DNA of 64,000 nucleotides from Conexibacter woesei Iso977N (GTDB lineage Bacteria; Actinomycetota; Thermoleophilia; Solirubrobacterales; Solirubrobacteraceae), in the NCBI RefSeq assembly GCF_000424625.1, contig NZ_AUKG01000004.1:124001-188000 (forward strand), given 5' to 3'. Both the position numbers and the translations under genes were made by a program. Every line of letters starts with the position of its first letter. Within the stretch, counting starts at the first letter, position 1. Shown one piece after another: positions 24,398 through 32,895 of the stretch. Below the pieces are notes generated by a model that was not told the DNA's origin, made no database searches, and was given only the letters and a program-made list of their open reading frames with translations.

Positions 24398-24928
24398 TCA
24401 CGCCGTCCCGTCCACCACGACGTCGGCGACGGCGACCGGATCCTGAGCCGCGACGTACGCGTCCTCGGCCGGCATCCACTCGCCGGTCCACCGCTCCCGC
24501 GCGCCCTCGCCGTCGCGTTCCAGGCCGCGCGCGAGCCGCAGGTCGTAGGGCGCCTCGACCCAGATCCGCCAGTCATAGGCATCGCGCAACCCATAGGACA
24601 ACGCGTAGGTGCCCTCGACGATGACCAGGCCGCCTGCGGAGATCGCGTGCCACTCCGCGAGCGCGTCCTCGTCCCAGTCGTAGCGCTGGTAGCGCGCGGC
24701 CGCGCCGCCCAGCAGCGGGTCCAGCACCTGCGCCCGGACCCGCGGCAGGTCGTAGTTGCCGCCGTGCTGCAGCGGCGGGACGTGGCGCTCCCACGACGGC
24801 CGGTAGAAGTCGTCGAGCTCGACGACCACGCCGCCCCGCTCCGCCGCCAGCGCGCGGCCGAGCGTCGACTTGCCGGAGCCGCCGCGGCCGTCGATCCCGA
24901 CGATCCGCGCATCTGCGGGCAACACCAT
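24398..24928 (-). CDS. Uridine kinase-like P-loop nucleoside kinase
   Basis: 176 residues with P-loop GIDGRGGSGKST and the base/sugar-binding block VVELDDFYRPSWE, as in uridine kinase and related (d)NMP kinases. LVIVEGTYALS is the Walker B-like region, and a Lid-type arginine segment (LERDGEGARERW) follows. Substrate is not certain: uridine, nicotinamide riboside and pantothenate kinases share this layout. It is divergent to the aldehyde dehydrogenase, with a 41-base gap. Confidence 0.75.
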   Translation of the reverse strand: MVLPADARIVGIDGRGGSGKSTLGRALAAERGGVVVELDDFYRPSWERHVPPLQHGGNYDLPRVRAQVLDPLLGGAAARYQRYDWDEDALAEWHAISAGGLVIVEGTYALSYGLRDAYDWRIWVEAPYDLRLARGLERDGEGARERWTGEWMPAEDAYVAAQDPVAVADVVVDGTA

Positions 24929-24969
24929 GGCCGCGGAGGCTAACCGGCGCGGTGGTACTACTAGCTGCC

Positions 24970-26472
24970 ATGTCCGCCACCGCCACGCGCCTGCTCGACA
25001 ACTACGTCGCCGGGGCCTGGACGCCCGCCACCGCCGCGTCCGTGGACCCGCTCGACGTCATCAACCCCGCGACCGGCGAGGTGCTCGCCCGCGTCCCGCT
25101 GTCGGGCGCCGCCGACCTCGACGCCGCGGTCGCTGCCGCCCGCGCGGCGCTGCCCGAGTGGCGCGCGGTCTCGACGATCGAGCGCGCGCGGCGGCTGTTC
25201 ACGCTGCGCGAGCGGCTCGTCGAGCGCTCCGACGACATGGCGCGCAGCGTCACGGCCGAGATGGGCAAGACGATCGCCGACGCCCGCGCCGAGGTCGCCC
25301 GCGCGATCGAGATGGTCGAGGCCGCGACCGCGATCCCGACGACGATGCAGGGCCGGATCCTCGAGGACGTCTCGCGCGGCATCGACGCCGAGACGATCCG
25401 CCAGCCGGTCGGTGTCTGCGCCGCGATCGTCCCCTTCAACTTCCCGGCGATGGTCCCGTTCTGGTTCCTGCCGTTCGCGATCGCCTGCGGCAACACCTTC
25501 ATCTTGAAGCCGTCCGAGCAGGTCCCGCTGACCCAGCAGATCGTCTTCGAGGTGCTCGACGGCATGGACCTCCCGAAGGGCGTCGTCAACCTCGTCAACG
25601 GCGGCCGCGAGATCGTCGAGGGCATCTGCGACCACCCGGGCATCGACGCCGTGTCGTTCGTCGGCAGCGCGCCCGTCGCCAAGCTCGTCTACGAGCGCAG
25701 CGCCAGGGCCGGCAAGCGCGTCCAGGCGCTCGGCGGGGCCAAGAACCACATGGTGGTCATGCCCGACGCCGTGATCGGCAAGACCGTCGACGGCCTGATC
25801 GGCTCCGCGTTCGGCGCGGCCGGCCAGCGCTGCATGGCGGGCTCGGTCGTCGTCGCCGTCGGCGAGGCCCACGACCGCCTGCTGCCCGAGCTGGTCGAGG
25901 CCACCAAGAAGCTCAGCGTCGGCGACGGCATGGACGAGGGCACGCAGGTCGGCCCGGTCGTCTCGTGCGCGGCGCGCGACCGGATCGAGGAGTGGATCGA
26001 CCGCGGCGTCTCGGACGGCGCGCAGATCGTGGTCGACGGCCGCAACGCGGGCGGCCCGGACGGCTCGTCGTTCGTCGGCCCGACGATCCTCGACGGCGTC
26101 ACGCCCGACATGGCGATCGCCCAGGAGGAGGTCTTCGGCCCGGTCCTGGTCGTCGTCAAGGCCGAGACGCTGGACGAGGCGACCGCCATCGTCAACAGGT
26201 CGCGCTTCGGGAACGGCACGTCGATCTTCACCGAGTCCGGGGCGGCGGTGCGCCGCTACCGCCATGACGTCGAAGCCGGGATGGTCGGCGTCAACATCGG
26301 CGTCGCGGCGCCCGTCGCCTTCTTCCCCTTCTCGGGGTGGAAGGACTCGTTCCTCGGCGACCTCCACGCGCACGGCACCGACGGCGTGGACTTCTTCACC
26401 AAGAAGAAGACCGTGACCAGCCGCTGGTTCTCCGACGGCCAGGGTCACGGCTCCTACTTCGTCGAGGACTAG
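24970..26472 (+). CDS. mmsA: CoA-acylating methylmalonate-semialdehyde dehydrogenase
   Basis: 500 residues. The catalytic cysteine lies in AAGQRCMAGS, the MMSDH-specific form of the ALDH active site, and FNFPAMVPFWFLPFAIACGN is the matching cofactor/substrate segment (oxidoreductases of other ALDH types have different residues). It converts methylmalonate or malonate semialdehyde with CoA and NAD to propionyl- or acetyl-CoA, in valine, inositol and uracil breakdown. ATG at 24970; an upstream ATG at 24952 is less likely. Confidence 0.92.
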   Translation: MSATATRLLDNYVAGAWTPATAASVDPLDVINPATGEVLARVPLSGAADLDAAVAAARAALPEWRAVSTIERARRLFTLRERLVERSDDMARSVTAEMGKTIADARAEVARAIEMVEAATAIPTTMQGRILEDVSRGIDAETIRQPVGVCAAIVPFNFPAMVPFWFLPFAIACGNTFILKPSEQVPLTQQIVFEVLDGMDLPKGVVNLVNGGREIVEGICDHPGIDAVSFVGSAPVAKLVYERSARAGKRVQALGGAKNHMVVMPDAVIGKTVDGLIGSAFGAAGQRCMAGSVVVAVGEAHDRLLPELVEATKKLSVGDGMDEGTQVGPVVSCAARDRIEEWIDRGVSDGAQIVVDGRNAGGPDGSSFVGPTILDGVTPDMAIAQEEVFGPVLVVVKAETLDEATAIVNRSRFGNGTSIFTESGAAVRRYRHDVEAGMVGVNIGVAAPVAFFPFSGWKDSFLGDLHAHGTDGVDFFTKKKTVTSRWFSDGQGHGSYFVED

Positions 26473-26475
26473 CGC

Positions 26476-27540
26476 CTAGCCCATCGGGATGGCCAGCTGC
26501 GGCAGCTCCTGCTGCTGCGACTGGTCGTCCTGGCTCTGGCCCTGGCTGTCGTCGCCGTAGCCGTACGGGTCGGACTGCTGGTCCTGGCTGTCGCCGTACG
26601 GGTCGCTCTGCTGGTCCTGGCCCTGGTCCTGCTGGCCGTAGGGATCGACCTGCTGGCCCGACCCATAGGGGTCGCTCTGCTGGTCCTGGCCCTGCTGCGG
26701 AAGCTGCTGCTGCGACTGGCCCTGCTGCTGGGACTGCTGCGACTGCTGGCCGGTCTCGCTGGACGACGTCGGGTTCTCGACGAACGCCTTGACCGTGTTC
26801 GACGGGATCGCGAAGCCGATGCCGACGTTGCCGGCCTCCGACCCGCTCGACGACGCCGAGGCGATCTGCGAGTTGACGCCGATGACCTGGCCGGAGCTGT
26901 CGATCAGCGCGCCGCCGGAGTTGCCCGGGTTGAGCGCGGCGTCGGTCTGGACGACGTTCTTGATCGGCGTGCCGTCGGGCGCGTCGATGTCGCGGTCCAG
27001 CGCCGAGACGATGCCCGACGTCAGCGTGTGGTCCAACCCATAGGGGTTGCCGATGGCGAAGACCGCGTCGCCGACCTCGACCTTGGAGGAGTCGGCGAAG
27101 CTCAAGGGCTTCAGGTTGCTCTGGTTGATCTTCAACAACGCGAGGTCCTTGGAGGCGTCGGCCGCCAGCACCTGCGCGGTCTGGGCCTTGCCGTTGACGC
27201 CGAGCTTGACGGTCACGGTCTGGGCGCCGTCGACGACGTGCTCGTTGGTGATGATCTTGCCGTCGGCCGTGACGACGAAGCCCGAGCCGGTCGCGGTCCC
27301 CTGGCTGGTCTGGGACTGGATGTAGGCGACCGAGTCCTTGGCCTCGTTGTAGACCTGCTTGGCCGTCATGTTGCCGTTGGAGACGGGGCGCGTGCTCGGG
27401 GTGGAGGACGCGGACGCGGCCGAGGCCGTCGAAGAGGAGGAGCCGTGGCCATCGACCGCGACCGCTGCCACGGCGGCGCCACCCGCGCCCGCGATCAGGG
27501 CGCAGGCGCCGATGGCGGCGAGCTTCGAAGAGGGAGTCAT
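26476..27540 (-). CDS. HtrA-like serine protease with QS/DPYG-repeat tail and no PDZ
   Basis: 354 residues. An N-terminal membrane anchor or signal (KLAAIGACALIAGAGGAAVAA) is followed by a Ser/Ala linker and a trypsin-like domain with the triad in NEHVV (His), KDLALL (Asp) and PGNSGGAL (Ser). Where most HtrA proteins have PDZ domains, this one has about 100 residues of Gln/Ser-rich sequence with four DPYG units. It acts outside the membrane. It is divergent to a second HtrA gene that has PDZ, across a shared control region of phased boxes. Confidence 0.88.
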   Translation of the reverse strand: MTPSSKLAAIGACALIAGAGGAAVAAVAVDGHGSSSSTASAASASSTPSTRPVSNGNMTAKQVYNEAKDSVAYIQSQTSQGTATGSGFVVTADGKIITNEHVVDGAQTVTVKLGVNGKAQTAQVLAADASKDLALLKINQSNLKPLSFADSSKVEVGDAVFAIGNPYGLDHTLTSGIVSALDRDIDAPDGTPIKNVVQTDAALNPGNSGGALIDSSGQVIGVNSQIASASSSGSEAGNVGIGFAIPSNTVKAFVENPTSSSETGQQSQQSQQQGQSQQQLPQQGQDQQSDPYGSGQQVDPYGQQDQGQDQQSDPYGDSQDQQSDPYGYGDDSQGQSQDDQSQQQELPQLAIPMG

Positions 27541-27578
27541 TGACGTACAGCTTGCGCGCCCGTGCTTGGGCCAACGTC

Positions 27579-27636
27579 AAGCGTTCCCAAAGAGTTCCTA
27601 AGCGTTCACGGTCCCAGGTGGTTCCCAGGGTTCGCA
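27579..27636. promoter_or_regulatory. Shared control region of the two htrA genes with phased GTTC boxes
   Basis: GTTC occurs at 27583, 27594, 27604, 27621 and 27630, and AAGCGTTC is repeated exactly 21 bases apart (27579 and 27600). The first three copies are one helical turn apart, as expected for tandem binding of an OmpR-type response regulator. GTTCACGG also occurs upstream of the response regulator gene at 36509, suggesting the same protein binds both. Confidence 0.5.
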
Positions 27637-27673
27637 CACGGTCGCCGCAGGCGAGGGGCGCAGCCTTCCGGCC

Positions 27674-28726
27674 ATGACCTCCAAGCCCGCAGCCCTCACC
27701 CTCATGGCCGTCGCCGCGATCGCCGGCGGCGGCGCCGGCGCCGTGGTCGTCGCCACCTCGCGCGACGGCGACAACCGCGCCGCGACCGTCACGCAGACCA
27801 CCTCCAACGCCGCGGCGGGCACCGCGGTCCCGGCGTCCGACACCACCACGTCGACCACGCTGACCGCGAGCGAGATCTACAGGAACGACAACAAGGGCGT
27901 GGTCGACCTGGTGGTCAACGCCGACGCCGAGGGGTCGGGCTTCGTGATCGACAGGAGGGGCGACATCGTCACCAACGAGCACGTGGTCGACGGCGCGCGC
28001 ACGATCAGGGTCACGTTCAGCGACGGCACCAAGGCCAGCGCGACCGTCGTCGGCAGCGACAAGACCACCGACATCGCGGTCGTGCGCGTGACCGGGATCA
28101 AGGCCTCCATGTTGACCCCGCTGACGTTCGGCGACTCCTCGGCCGTCGAGGCCGGCGACGCCGTCCTGGCGATCGGCTCGCCGTTCGGCCTGGCCGAGAC
28201 GCTGACGACCGGCATCGTCTCGGGCACCGACCGGACGATCGAGTCGCCCTCGGGCGCGACGATCGGCGGCGCGATCCAGACCGACGCGTCGATCAACCAC
28301 GGCAACTCGGGCGGGCCGCTGATCGACGCCGAGGGCGACGTCGTCGGCGTCAACGCGCAGATCGAGAGCGACTCCGGCGGCAGCGACGGCGTCGGCTTCG
28401 CGATCCCGTCCAACACGGCGCGCAGCGTGGCCCTGCAGCTGATCGCCGGCGAGACCGTGGAGCACCCGCAGCTGGGCGTGCAGATCGAAGACGGATCGAG
28501 CGGAGGCGTGAAGCTGGCCGCCGTCACCGCGGGCGGCGCAGCCGCGGCGGCGGGCCTGAAGGCCGGCGACACGATCACCGCGATCGACGGGACCACGGTG
28601 GGCGACGCCGACGCGCTGGCGTCGCTCATCGCCTCCCACCAGCCCGGCGACCGCGTCCGGGTGACCTACCGGCGCGGCAGCGCGAGCGCCACGGTCACCG
28701 CGACGCTCGGGGAGAGCAAGAGCTAG
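27674..28726 (+). CDS. HtrA/DegP-like serine protease with PDZ domain
   Basis: 350 residues: an N-terminal hydrophobic anchor (LTLMAVAAIAGGGAGAVVVA), a Thr/Ala linker, the protease domain with NEHVV (His), TDIAVV (Asp) and HGNSGGPL (Ser), then one PDZ domain (VEHPQLGVQIED onward, GLKAGDTITAIDG). The family degrades misfolded envelope proteins. It is divergent from the PDZ-less paralogue and shares its control region. The gene converges on the PadR gene, the two stops sharing CTAG. Confidence 0.92.
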   Translation: MTSKPAALTLMAVAAIAGGGAGAVVVATSRDGDNRAATVTQTTSNAAAGTAVPASDTTTSTTLTASEIYRNDNKGVVDLVVNADAEGSGFVIDRRGDIVTNEHVVDGARTIRVTFSDGTKASATVVGSDKTTDIAVVRVTGIKASMLTPLTFGDSSAVEAGDAVLAIGSPFGLAETLTTGIVSGTDRTIESPSGATIGGAIQTDASINHGNSGGPLIDAEGDVVGVNAQIESDSGGSDGVGFAIPSNTARSVALQLIAGETVEHPQLGVQIEDGSSGGVKLAAVTAGGAAAAAGLKAGDTITAIDGTTVGDADALASLIASHQPGDRVRVTYRRGSASATVTATLGESKS

Positions 28727-29241
28727 TCCTTGCCTTCCAGCTCCGCGAGCTGATCGCGGATCCACCCCTCGATCACGGGGTTGATGCGCAGGCCGAGGTC
28801 GACGGCGGGCTCGAAGGGCGAGCTCACGCCGCCGGCCTCGATCGCGTTCTTGATGCCCTCGAGTTGTTGCTGTTGCTCCAGGACCGCCTGCAGGTCACGC
28901 TCCAGCGCGAAGCGCGCGTCCTCCGGCGACAGCAGGCGCGGCGTCAGGAACATCCGCAGCGCCGACTCGCTGCGCTGCTGGCGCGAGGGCTCGACCTCGA
29001 CCAGCCAGCGCCGCAGCTCCGCGCGGCCCGCGTCGGTCAGGGCCCACGTCTTGCTGTTGCGCGCGCCCTGGGCGATGACCTCGACCATGCCCGCGTCCTC
29101 GAGCTTGGCCAGCTCGGGGTAGATCTGAGAGTGGCTGGCGTGCCAGGCGTTGCTGAGCGACTTGTCGAACTTGGCGGTCAGCTCGTAGCCCGTGGCGGGC
29201 TCCGTGGCGAGCAGTCCGAGCATCGCGTGGCGCAGCGACAT
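28723..29241 (-). CDS. PadR-family transcriptional regulator
   Basis: 172 residues from the ATG at 29241. The N-terminal winged helix is typical (MSLRHAMLGLLATEPATGYE, then SQIYPELAKLEDAGMVEV), followed by a long C-terminal helical dimerisation segment (LERDLQAVLEQQQQLEGIKN), which makes it a class I-like PadR. It is divergent to an MFS pump whose promoter carries the canonical ATGT-N8-ACAT PadR site, so it almost certainly represses that pump and probably itself. Confidence 0.92.
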   Translation of the reverse strand: MSLRHAMLGLLATEPATGYELTAKFDKSLSNAWHASHSQIYPELAKLEDAGMVEVIAQGARNSKTWALTDAGRAELRRWLVEVEPSRQQRSESALRMFLTPRLLSPEDARFALERDLQAVLEQQQQLEGIKNAIEAGGVSSPFEPAVDLGLRINPVIEGWIRDQLAELEGKD

Positions 29242-29264
29242 ATGGCGGTCAGCATAACCCGGAC

Positions 29265-29300
29265 TTGACATGCAAGATCCGTCATGTAAGAAATTACATG
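29265..29300 (+). promoter_or_regulatory. MFS promoter with PadR operator
   Basis: TTGACA (29265-29270) is a perfect -35 box and TAAGAA (29287-29292) a weaker -10, 16 bases apart. CATGTAA-GAAA-TTACATG (29283-29300) is a perfect 18-base palindrome over the -10, containing ATGT-N8-ACAT, the known PadR consensus. The MFS ATG follows at 29302. Confidence 0.82.
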
Positions 29301-29301
29301 T

Positions 29302-30789
29302 ATGACCTCTCTCCCCTCCGCGCCGCCCGCCCTCCCCAGGCAGCGGCTCCTGCTCGCCGCGGTCATGTCCGGGCTGATGCTCGCGATGCTCGACCAGACG
29401 ATCGTCGGCACCGCGCTGCCCCGCGTGGTCGCCGACCTGCACGGCCAGCAGCTGTACCTGTGGGTCGTCACGGCCTACCTCGTCCCCGCCACCGTGACGC
29501 TGCCGCTCTACGCGCGCCTGTCGGACCGCTTCGGCCGCCGCCCGCTGCTGCTGGCGGGCATGTCGCTGTTCCTGGTGGGCAGCGCGCTGGCGGCGCTCGC
29601 GCCGTCGATGGGCTGGCTCGTCGCCGCCCGCGCGGTCCAGGGCGGCGGCGCCGGCGCGCTGGAGTCGTTGTCCTTCATCCTGGTCGCCGACCTCTACGCC
29701 GGGCGCCGCAACGCCGCGCTGCAGGGGGCGATGGCGGGGATGATGGGCTTCGCGTTCATCGCCGGGCCGCTGATCGGCGGCTTCCTGACCGACCACGTCG
29801 ACTGGCGCGCGTGCTTCACCGTCAACCTGCCGATCGGCGCCGCGGCGCTGGTCGCGGTCGCGCGCGTCCTGCCGGGGGACATCGGGAAGTCCGAGGCGCG
29901 CGGCGTGCCGCTCGACCTCGCCGGGATCGCGCTGCTGACCGGCGCGGTCGGGCTGTTGTTGGTGGGGTTGAACGAGAAGACCCACGGGTCGGGCGCGACC
30001 GACGCGCTGCCGGGCTGGACCGAGCCGCGCACCGGCGGGCTGATCGTGCTCGGGCTCCTGATGTTGGCGGCGTTGGTCCGGGTCGAGTGGCGCGCGCCCG
30101 CGCCGATCATCCCGCTGCGCCTGCTCGCCGCCGACCGGCGCCTGGCGGCGATCTGCGCGGCCGGGACCGCGTCGGCCTTCGGCCTGTTCTGCGGCGTGCT
30201 GCTGCTGCCGCGCTACTTCCAGTTCGCGCGCGGCGTGAGCGCGACGCACTCCGGGTTGCTCATCTACCCGTTGTTGTTGGGGTTGGTCGTGGCGGTCAAC
30301 GTCGGCGCGGCGCTGATCGTCCGGCGGCTGGAGTGGCGCGGGCCGATCCTCGCCGGGATGGGCCTGATGGCCCTGGGCGCGCTCGGCTTCGCGACGTTCG
30401 ACTCCGGCACGCCCGACGCGCTGTCGCTGTTGTACATGGCGTTGATCGGCCTCGGCGTCGGGCCCGCGCTGTCGGGCCTGCAGATCGCCCTGCAGCGCAC
30501 CGTCGAGCCCGCCCGGATCGGCGCGGCGATGGGCACGCTGCTGCTGTTGCGCCAGCTCGGCGGCGCGATCGCGCTGGCCGGTGCCGAGACGCTGTACTCC
30601 TCGCGCCTCAGCCACGCGCTGGCGTCCGGCGACGCGCCACGCGAGGCGGCCGCGAGCGCCACCGGCACCGCGGTCTTCGTGGTCGCGCTGTGCGGCGCGG
30701 GCGTCGCAGCGGTCGCACTGCTGAGCCTCGGCCGCGGCGCCGGACGCCTGCAGCCGCTGCCGGAGCAGGTGGTCGCGGCGGCCGCATAA
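29302..30789 (+). CDS. MFS drug efflux transporter, DHA2/EmrB-like
   Basis: 495 residues with about 14 membrane segments. Motif MLDQTIVGTALPRVVADL is the DHA2 helix-1 signature; RLSDRFGRRPLLLAG is the loop 2-3 motif A. Proton-driven export of toxic compounds is likely, controlled by the divergent PadR protein. The M32 carboxypeptidase starts 9 bases after its stop, but that gene has its own TAAGGT hexamer and is probably not co-regulated only through this promoter. Confidence 0.9.
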   Translation: MTSLPSAPPALPRQRLLLAAVMSGLMLAMLDQTIVGTALPRVVADLHGQQLYLWVVTAYLVPATVTLPLYARLSDRFGRRPLLLAGMSLFLVGSALAALAPSMGWLVAARAVQGGGAGALESLSFILVADLYAGRRNAALQGAMAGMMGFAFIAGPLIGGFLTDHVDWRACFTVNLPIGAAALVAVARVLPGDIGKSEARGVPLDLAGIALLTGAVGLLLVGLNEKTHGSGATDALPGWTEPRTGGLIVLGLLMLAALVRVEWRAPAPIIPLRLLAADRRLAAICAAGTASAFGLFCGVLLLPRYFQFARGVSATHSGLLIYPLLLGLVVAVNVGAALIVRRLEWRGPILAGMGLMALGALGFATFDSGTPDALSLLYMALIGLGVGPALSGLQIALQRTVEPARIGAAMGTLLLLRQLGGAIALAGAETLYSSRLSHALASGDAPREAAASATGTAVFVVALCGAGVAAVALLSLGRGAGRLQPLPEQVVAAAA

Positions 30790-30798
30790 GGTGTCGTC

Positions 30799-32247
30799 AT
30801 GGCCGACGCCCTCGATCTCCTGCGCACCCGCCTCGCCGAGCTCAACGACCTGCGGTTGGTCGGCTCATTGCTGGGATGGGACCAGCGGACGATGATGCCG
30901 GCGGGCGGCGGTCCGTCGCGCGCCAAGCAGCAGGCGACGATCCAGAAGCTGGCCCATCAGCTCGGGACCGCCGACGAGGTCGGCGGCTGGCTGGCCGAGC
31001 TGGAGGGCGCCGACGGCTTGTCCGAGGTCGACCGCGACGTCGTCGCGGTCACCCGCCGCGGCTACGAGCGCGCGCGGGTCGTGCCGAACGAGCTGGCCGC
31101 CGAGCTGGCGCTCGCGGGCGCCGCGGGTGAGGACGCCTGGCAGGTCGCGCGCGCCGAGGACGACTTCGCGAAGTTCGCGCCGGTGCTGGAGCGCAACGTC
31201 GAGCTCACGCGCCAGTACGCGGCCTGCTTCGACGGGCACGCCAGCGCGTACGACGCGTTGTTGCAGGACTACGACCACGGGCTGACGACCGCGCGGATCC
31301 AGGAGGTCTTCGCCCAGCTGCGCGAGGCGCTGCCGCCGGTCGTCGCCGAGCGCGCCGCCCAGGCCGCGCCCGCCGCGCTGGCGATCCCGGTCGAGGCCCA
31401 GCAGGCGGCGGTCAACGGCGTGCTCGCGCGCTTCGGCGTCGGCGCGGACTCGTGGCGGATCGACGTGTCGTCGCACCCGTTCTCCACCAACATCGGGCTG
31501 CGCGACAGCCGCATCACGACGCGCTACGAGGACGGCCAGCTCGAGCCGCTGCTGGCCGCGATGCACGAGTTCGGCCACGCGCTCTACGACCGCCAGGTCG
31601 CGCCGGAGCTGGAGGGCACGACGCTCGACGACGGCACGTCGATGTCGATCCACGAGTCGCAGAGCAAGTTGTGGGAGAACCACGTCGGGCGCAACCCGGC
31701 GTTCGCGGGCGTGCTCGCGCAGGAGCTGACCAGCGGCGGCTACGAGATCTCCGCCACCGACGTGCACGCGACGCTCAGCGCGGTCCGGCCGTCGCTGATC
31801 CGCGTCAGCGCCGACGAGGTCACCTACCCCCTGCACATCGTGCTGCGCTTCGAGCTGGAGCGCGCGCTGATCGACGGCGACCTCGCGGTCCGCGATCTCC
31901 CAGCGGCGTGGAACGACGGCATGAGGTCGCTGCTGGGGATCGACGTGCCGTCCGACGCCGAGGGCGTCCTGCAGGACGTGCACTGGGCCGGGCTGGCGTT
32001 CGGCTACTTCCCGTCCTACGCGCTGGGCTGCCTGATCGCCGCGCAGCTGTGGGAGGCGCTGGAGGCCGAGCTGGGCTCGCGCGACGGCGCGCTGGAGTCC
32101 GGCGACGTCGCGGAGATCCGCGACTGGCTGGGCGCCAAGGTCCACGTCTGGGGCCGGCGGCGGGACACGATCCCGATCGTCGAGTCGGCGACGGGCCGCG
32201 GGCTGGACGCGGCGCCGTTCCTGCGCCACGTCGGCGCGTTGTCGTAG
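30799..32247 (+). CDS. M32-family (Taq) metallocarboxypeptidase
   Basis: 482 residues, full length for M32. Zinc motif HEFGHALYD (HExxH) and the third-ligand block HESQSKLWEN are both present; the N-terminus MADALDLLRTRLAELNDL and WDQRTMMPAGG are typical. It removes C-terminal amino acids from peptides in the cytoplasm. Its last 232 bases are overlapped on the opposite strand by the YczE-like frame, so the extent of that neighbour is doubtful rather than this gene's. Confidence 0.93.
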   Translation: MADALDLLRTRLAELNDLRLVGSLLGWDQRTMMPAGGGPSRAKQQATIQKLAHQLGTADEVGGWLAELEGADGLSEVDRDVVAVTRRGYERARVVPNELAAELALAGAAGEDAWQVARAEDDFAKFAPVLERNVELTRQYAACFDGHASAYDALLQDYDHGLTTARIQEVFAQLREALPPVVAERAAQAAPAALAIPVEAQQAAVNGVLARFGVGADSWRIDVSSHPFSTNIGLRDSRITTRYEDGQLEPLLAAMHEFGHALYDRQVAPELEGTTLDDGTSMSIHESQSKLWENHVGRNPAFAGVLAQELTSGGYEISATDVHATLSAVRPSLIRVSADEVTYPLHIVLRFELERALIDGDLAVRDLPAAWNDGMRSLLGIDVPSDAEGVLQDVHWAGLAFGYFPSYALGCLIAAQLWEALEAELGSRDGALESGDVAEIRDWLGAKVHVWGRRRDTIPIVESATGRGLDAAPFLRHVGALS

Positions 32248-32834
32248 GCCTTCCTGCGCTCGGGCACAGTCAGCCGCGGCACGAAGAACTGGGCCAGCGG
32301 GCCGATCGCCAAGGCGTAGGCGATGGTCCCGGCGCCGAACGTCCCGCCGAGGAGCACGCCCGCGGTCAGGACGGTCAGCTCGATGGCGGTCCGGACGGCG
32401 CGCAGCGAGCGCCCGGTGAGCGCGTGCAGGCCGGTCATCAGCCCATCGCGCGGCCCGGGGCCGAAGCGCGCGCCGATGTAGGCGCCGGTCGCGACGCCGT
32501 TGAGGACGATGCCGCCGACGAGGAACGTCGCGCGGATGGCGGTCCCGTGCGGCGCTCCGAGGTGCGTGATCGTGGCTTCGAGCGCGAGGCCGATCACGAC
32601 CGCGTTGGACACCGTGCCGAGGCCCGGCCACTGGCGCAGCGGGATCCAGAGCAGGAGCAGCAGCACGCCGACGATGTCGGTCCAGTAGCCGGTCCCGATG
32701 CCGGTCTGGATCGACAGGCCCTGGTGGAAGACGTTCCAGGGGTTGTTGCCCAGGCCGGAGAGGAGCATCAGGCCGCTGCTGAAGCCGTAGAGGAGGAGGC
32801 CGAGGTAGAGCTGGGCGAGGCGGCGGAGCAACAT
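32016..32834 (-). CDS. YczE/YitT-type membrane protein with antisense C-terminal tail
   Basis: 272 residues as the frame stands, from ATG at 32834. The first 195 residues contain five or so membrane helices with the YczE signatures GLGNNPWNVFHQGLS and FGPGPRDGLMTGLHALTG. Typical family members are about 210 residues. The remaining 75 residues lie antisense to the end of the M32 gene, are polar and Ser/Arg-rich, and look like read-through after loss of the normal stop. It is divergent to a MocR regulator, a known pairing for YczE genes. Function of YczE proteins is unclear. Confidence 0.78.
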   Translation of the reverse strand: MLLRRLAQLYLGLLLYGFSSGLMLLSGLGNNPWNVFHQGLSIQTGIGTGYWTDIVGVLLLLLWIPLRQWPGLGTVSNAVVIGLALEATITHLGAPHGTAIRATFLVGGIVLNGVATGAYIGARFGPGPRDGLMTGLHALTGRSLRAVRTAIELTVLTAGVLLGGTFGAGTIAYALAIGPLAQFFVPRLTVPERRKAYDNAPTWRRNGAASSPRPVADSTIGIVSRRRPQTWTLAPSQSRISATSPDSSAPSREPSSASSASHSCAAIRQPSA

Positions 32835-32851
32835 GGCACCACGATGCCACG

Positions 32852-32879
32852 GATTGGCCCTGGTGCTACGGGTCCAATC
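32852..32879. promoter_or_regulatory. MocR operator candidate between yczE-like and mocR genes
   Basis: GATTGGCCC and GGGTCCAATC face each other across a 9-base gap as an inverted repeat with a one-base indel (GATTGG/CCAATC perfect). It occupies the 61-base gap between the two divergent starts. MocR proteins often bind such sites in the shared promoter. Confidence 0.5.
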
Positions 32880-32895
32880 GTGCGACGATGGACCC

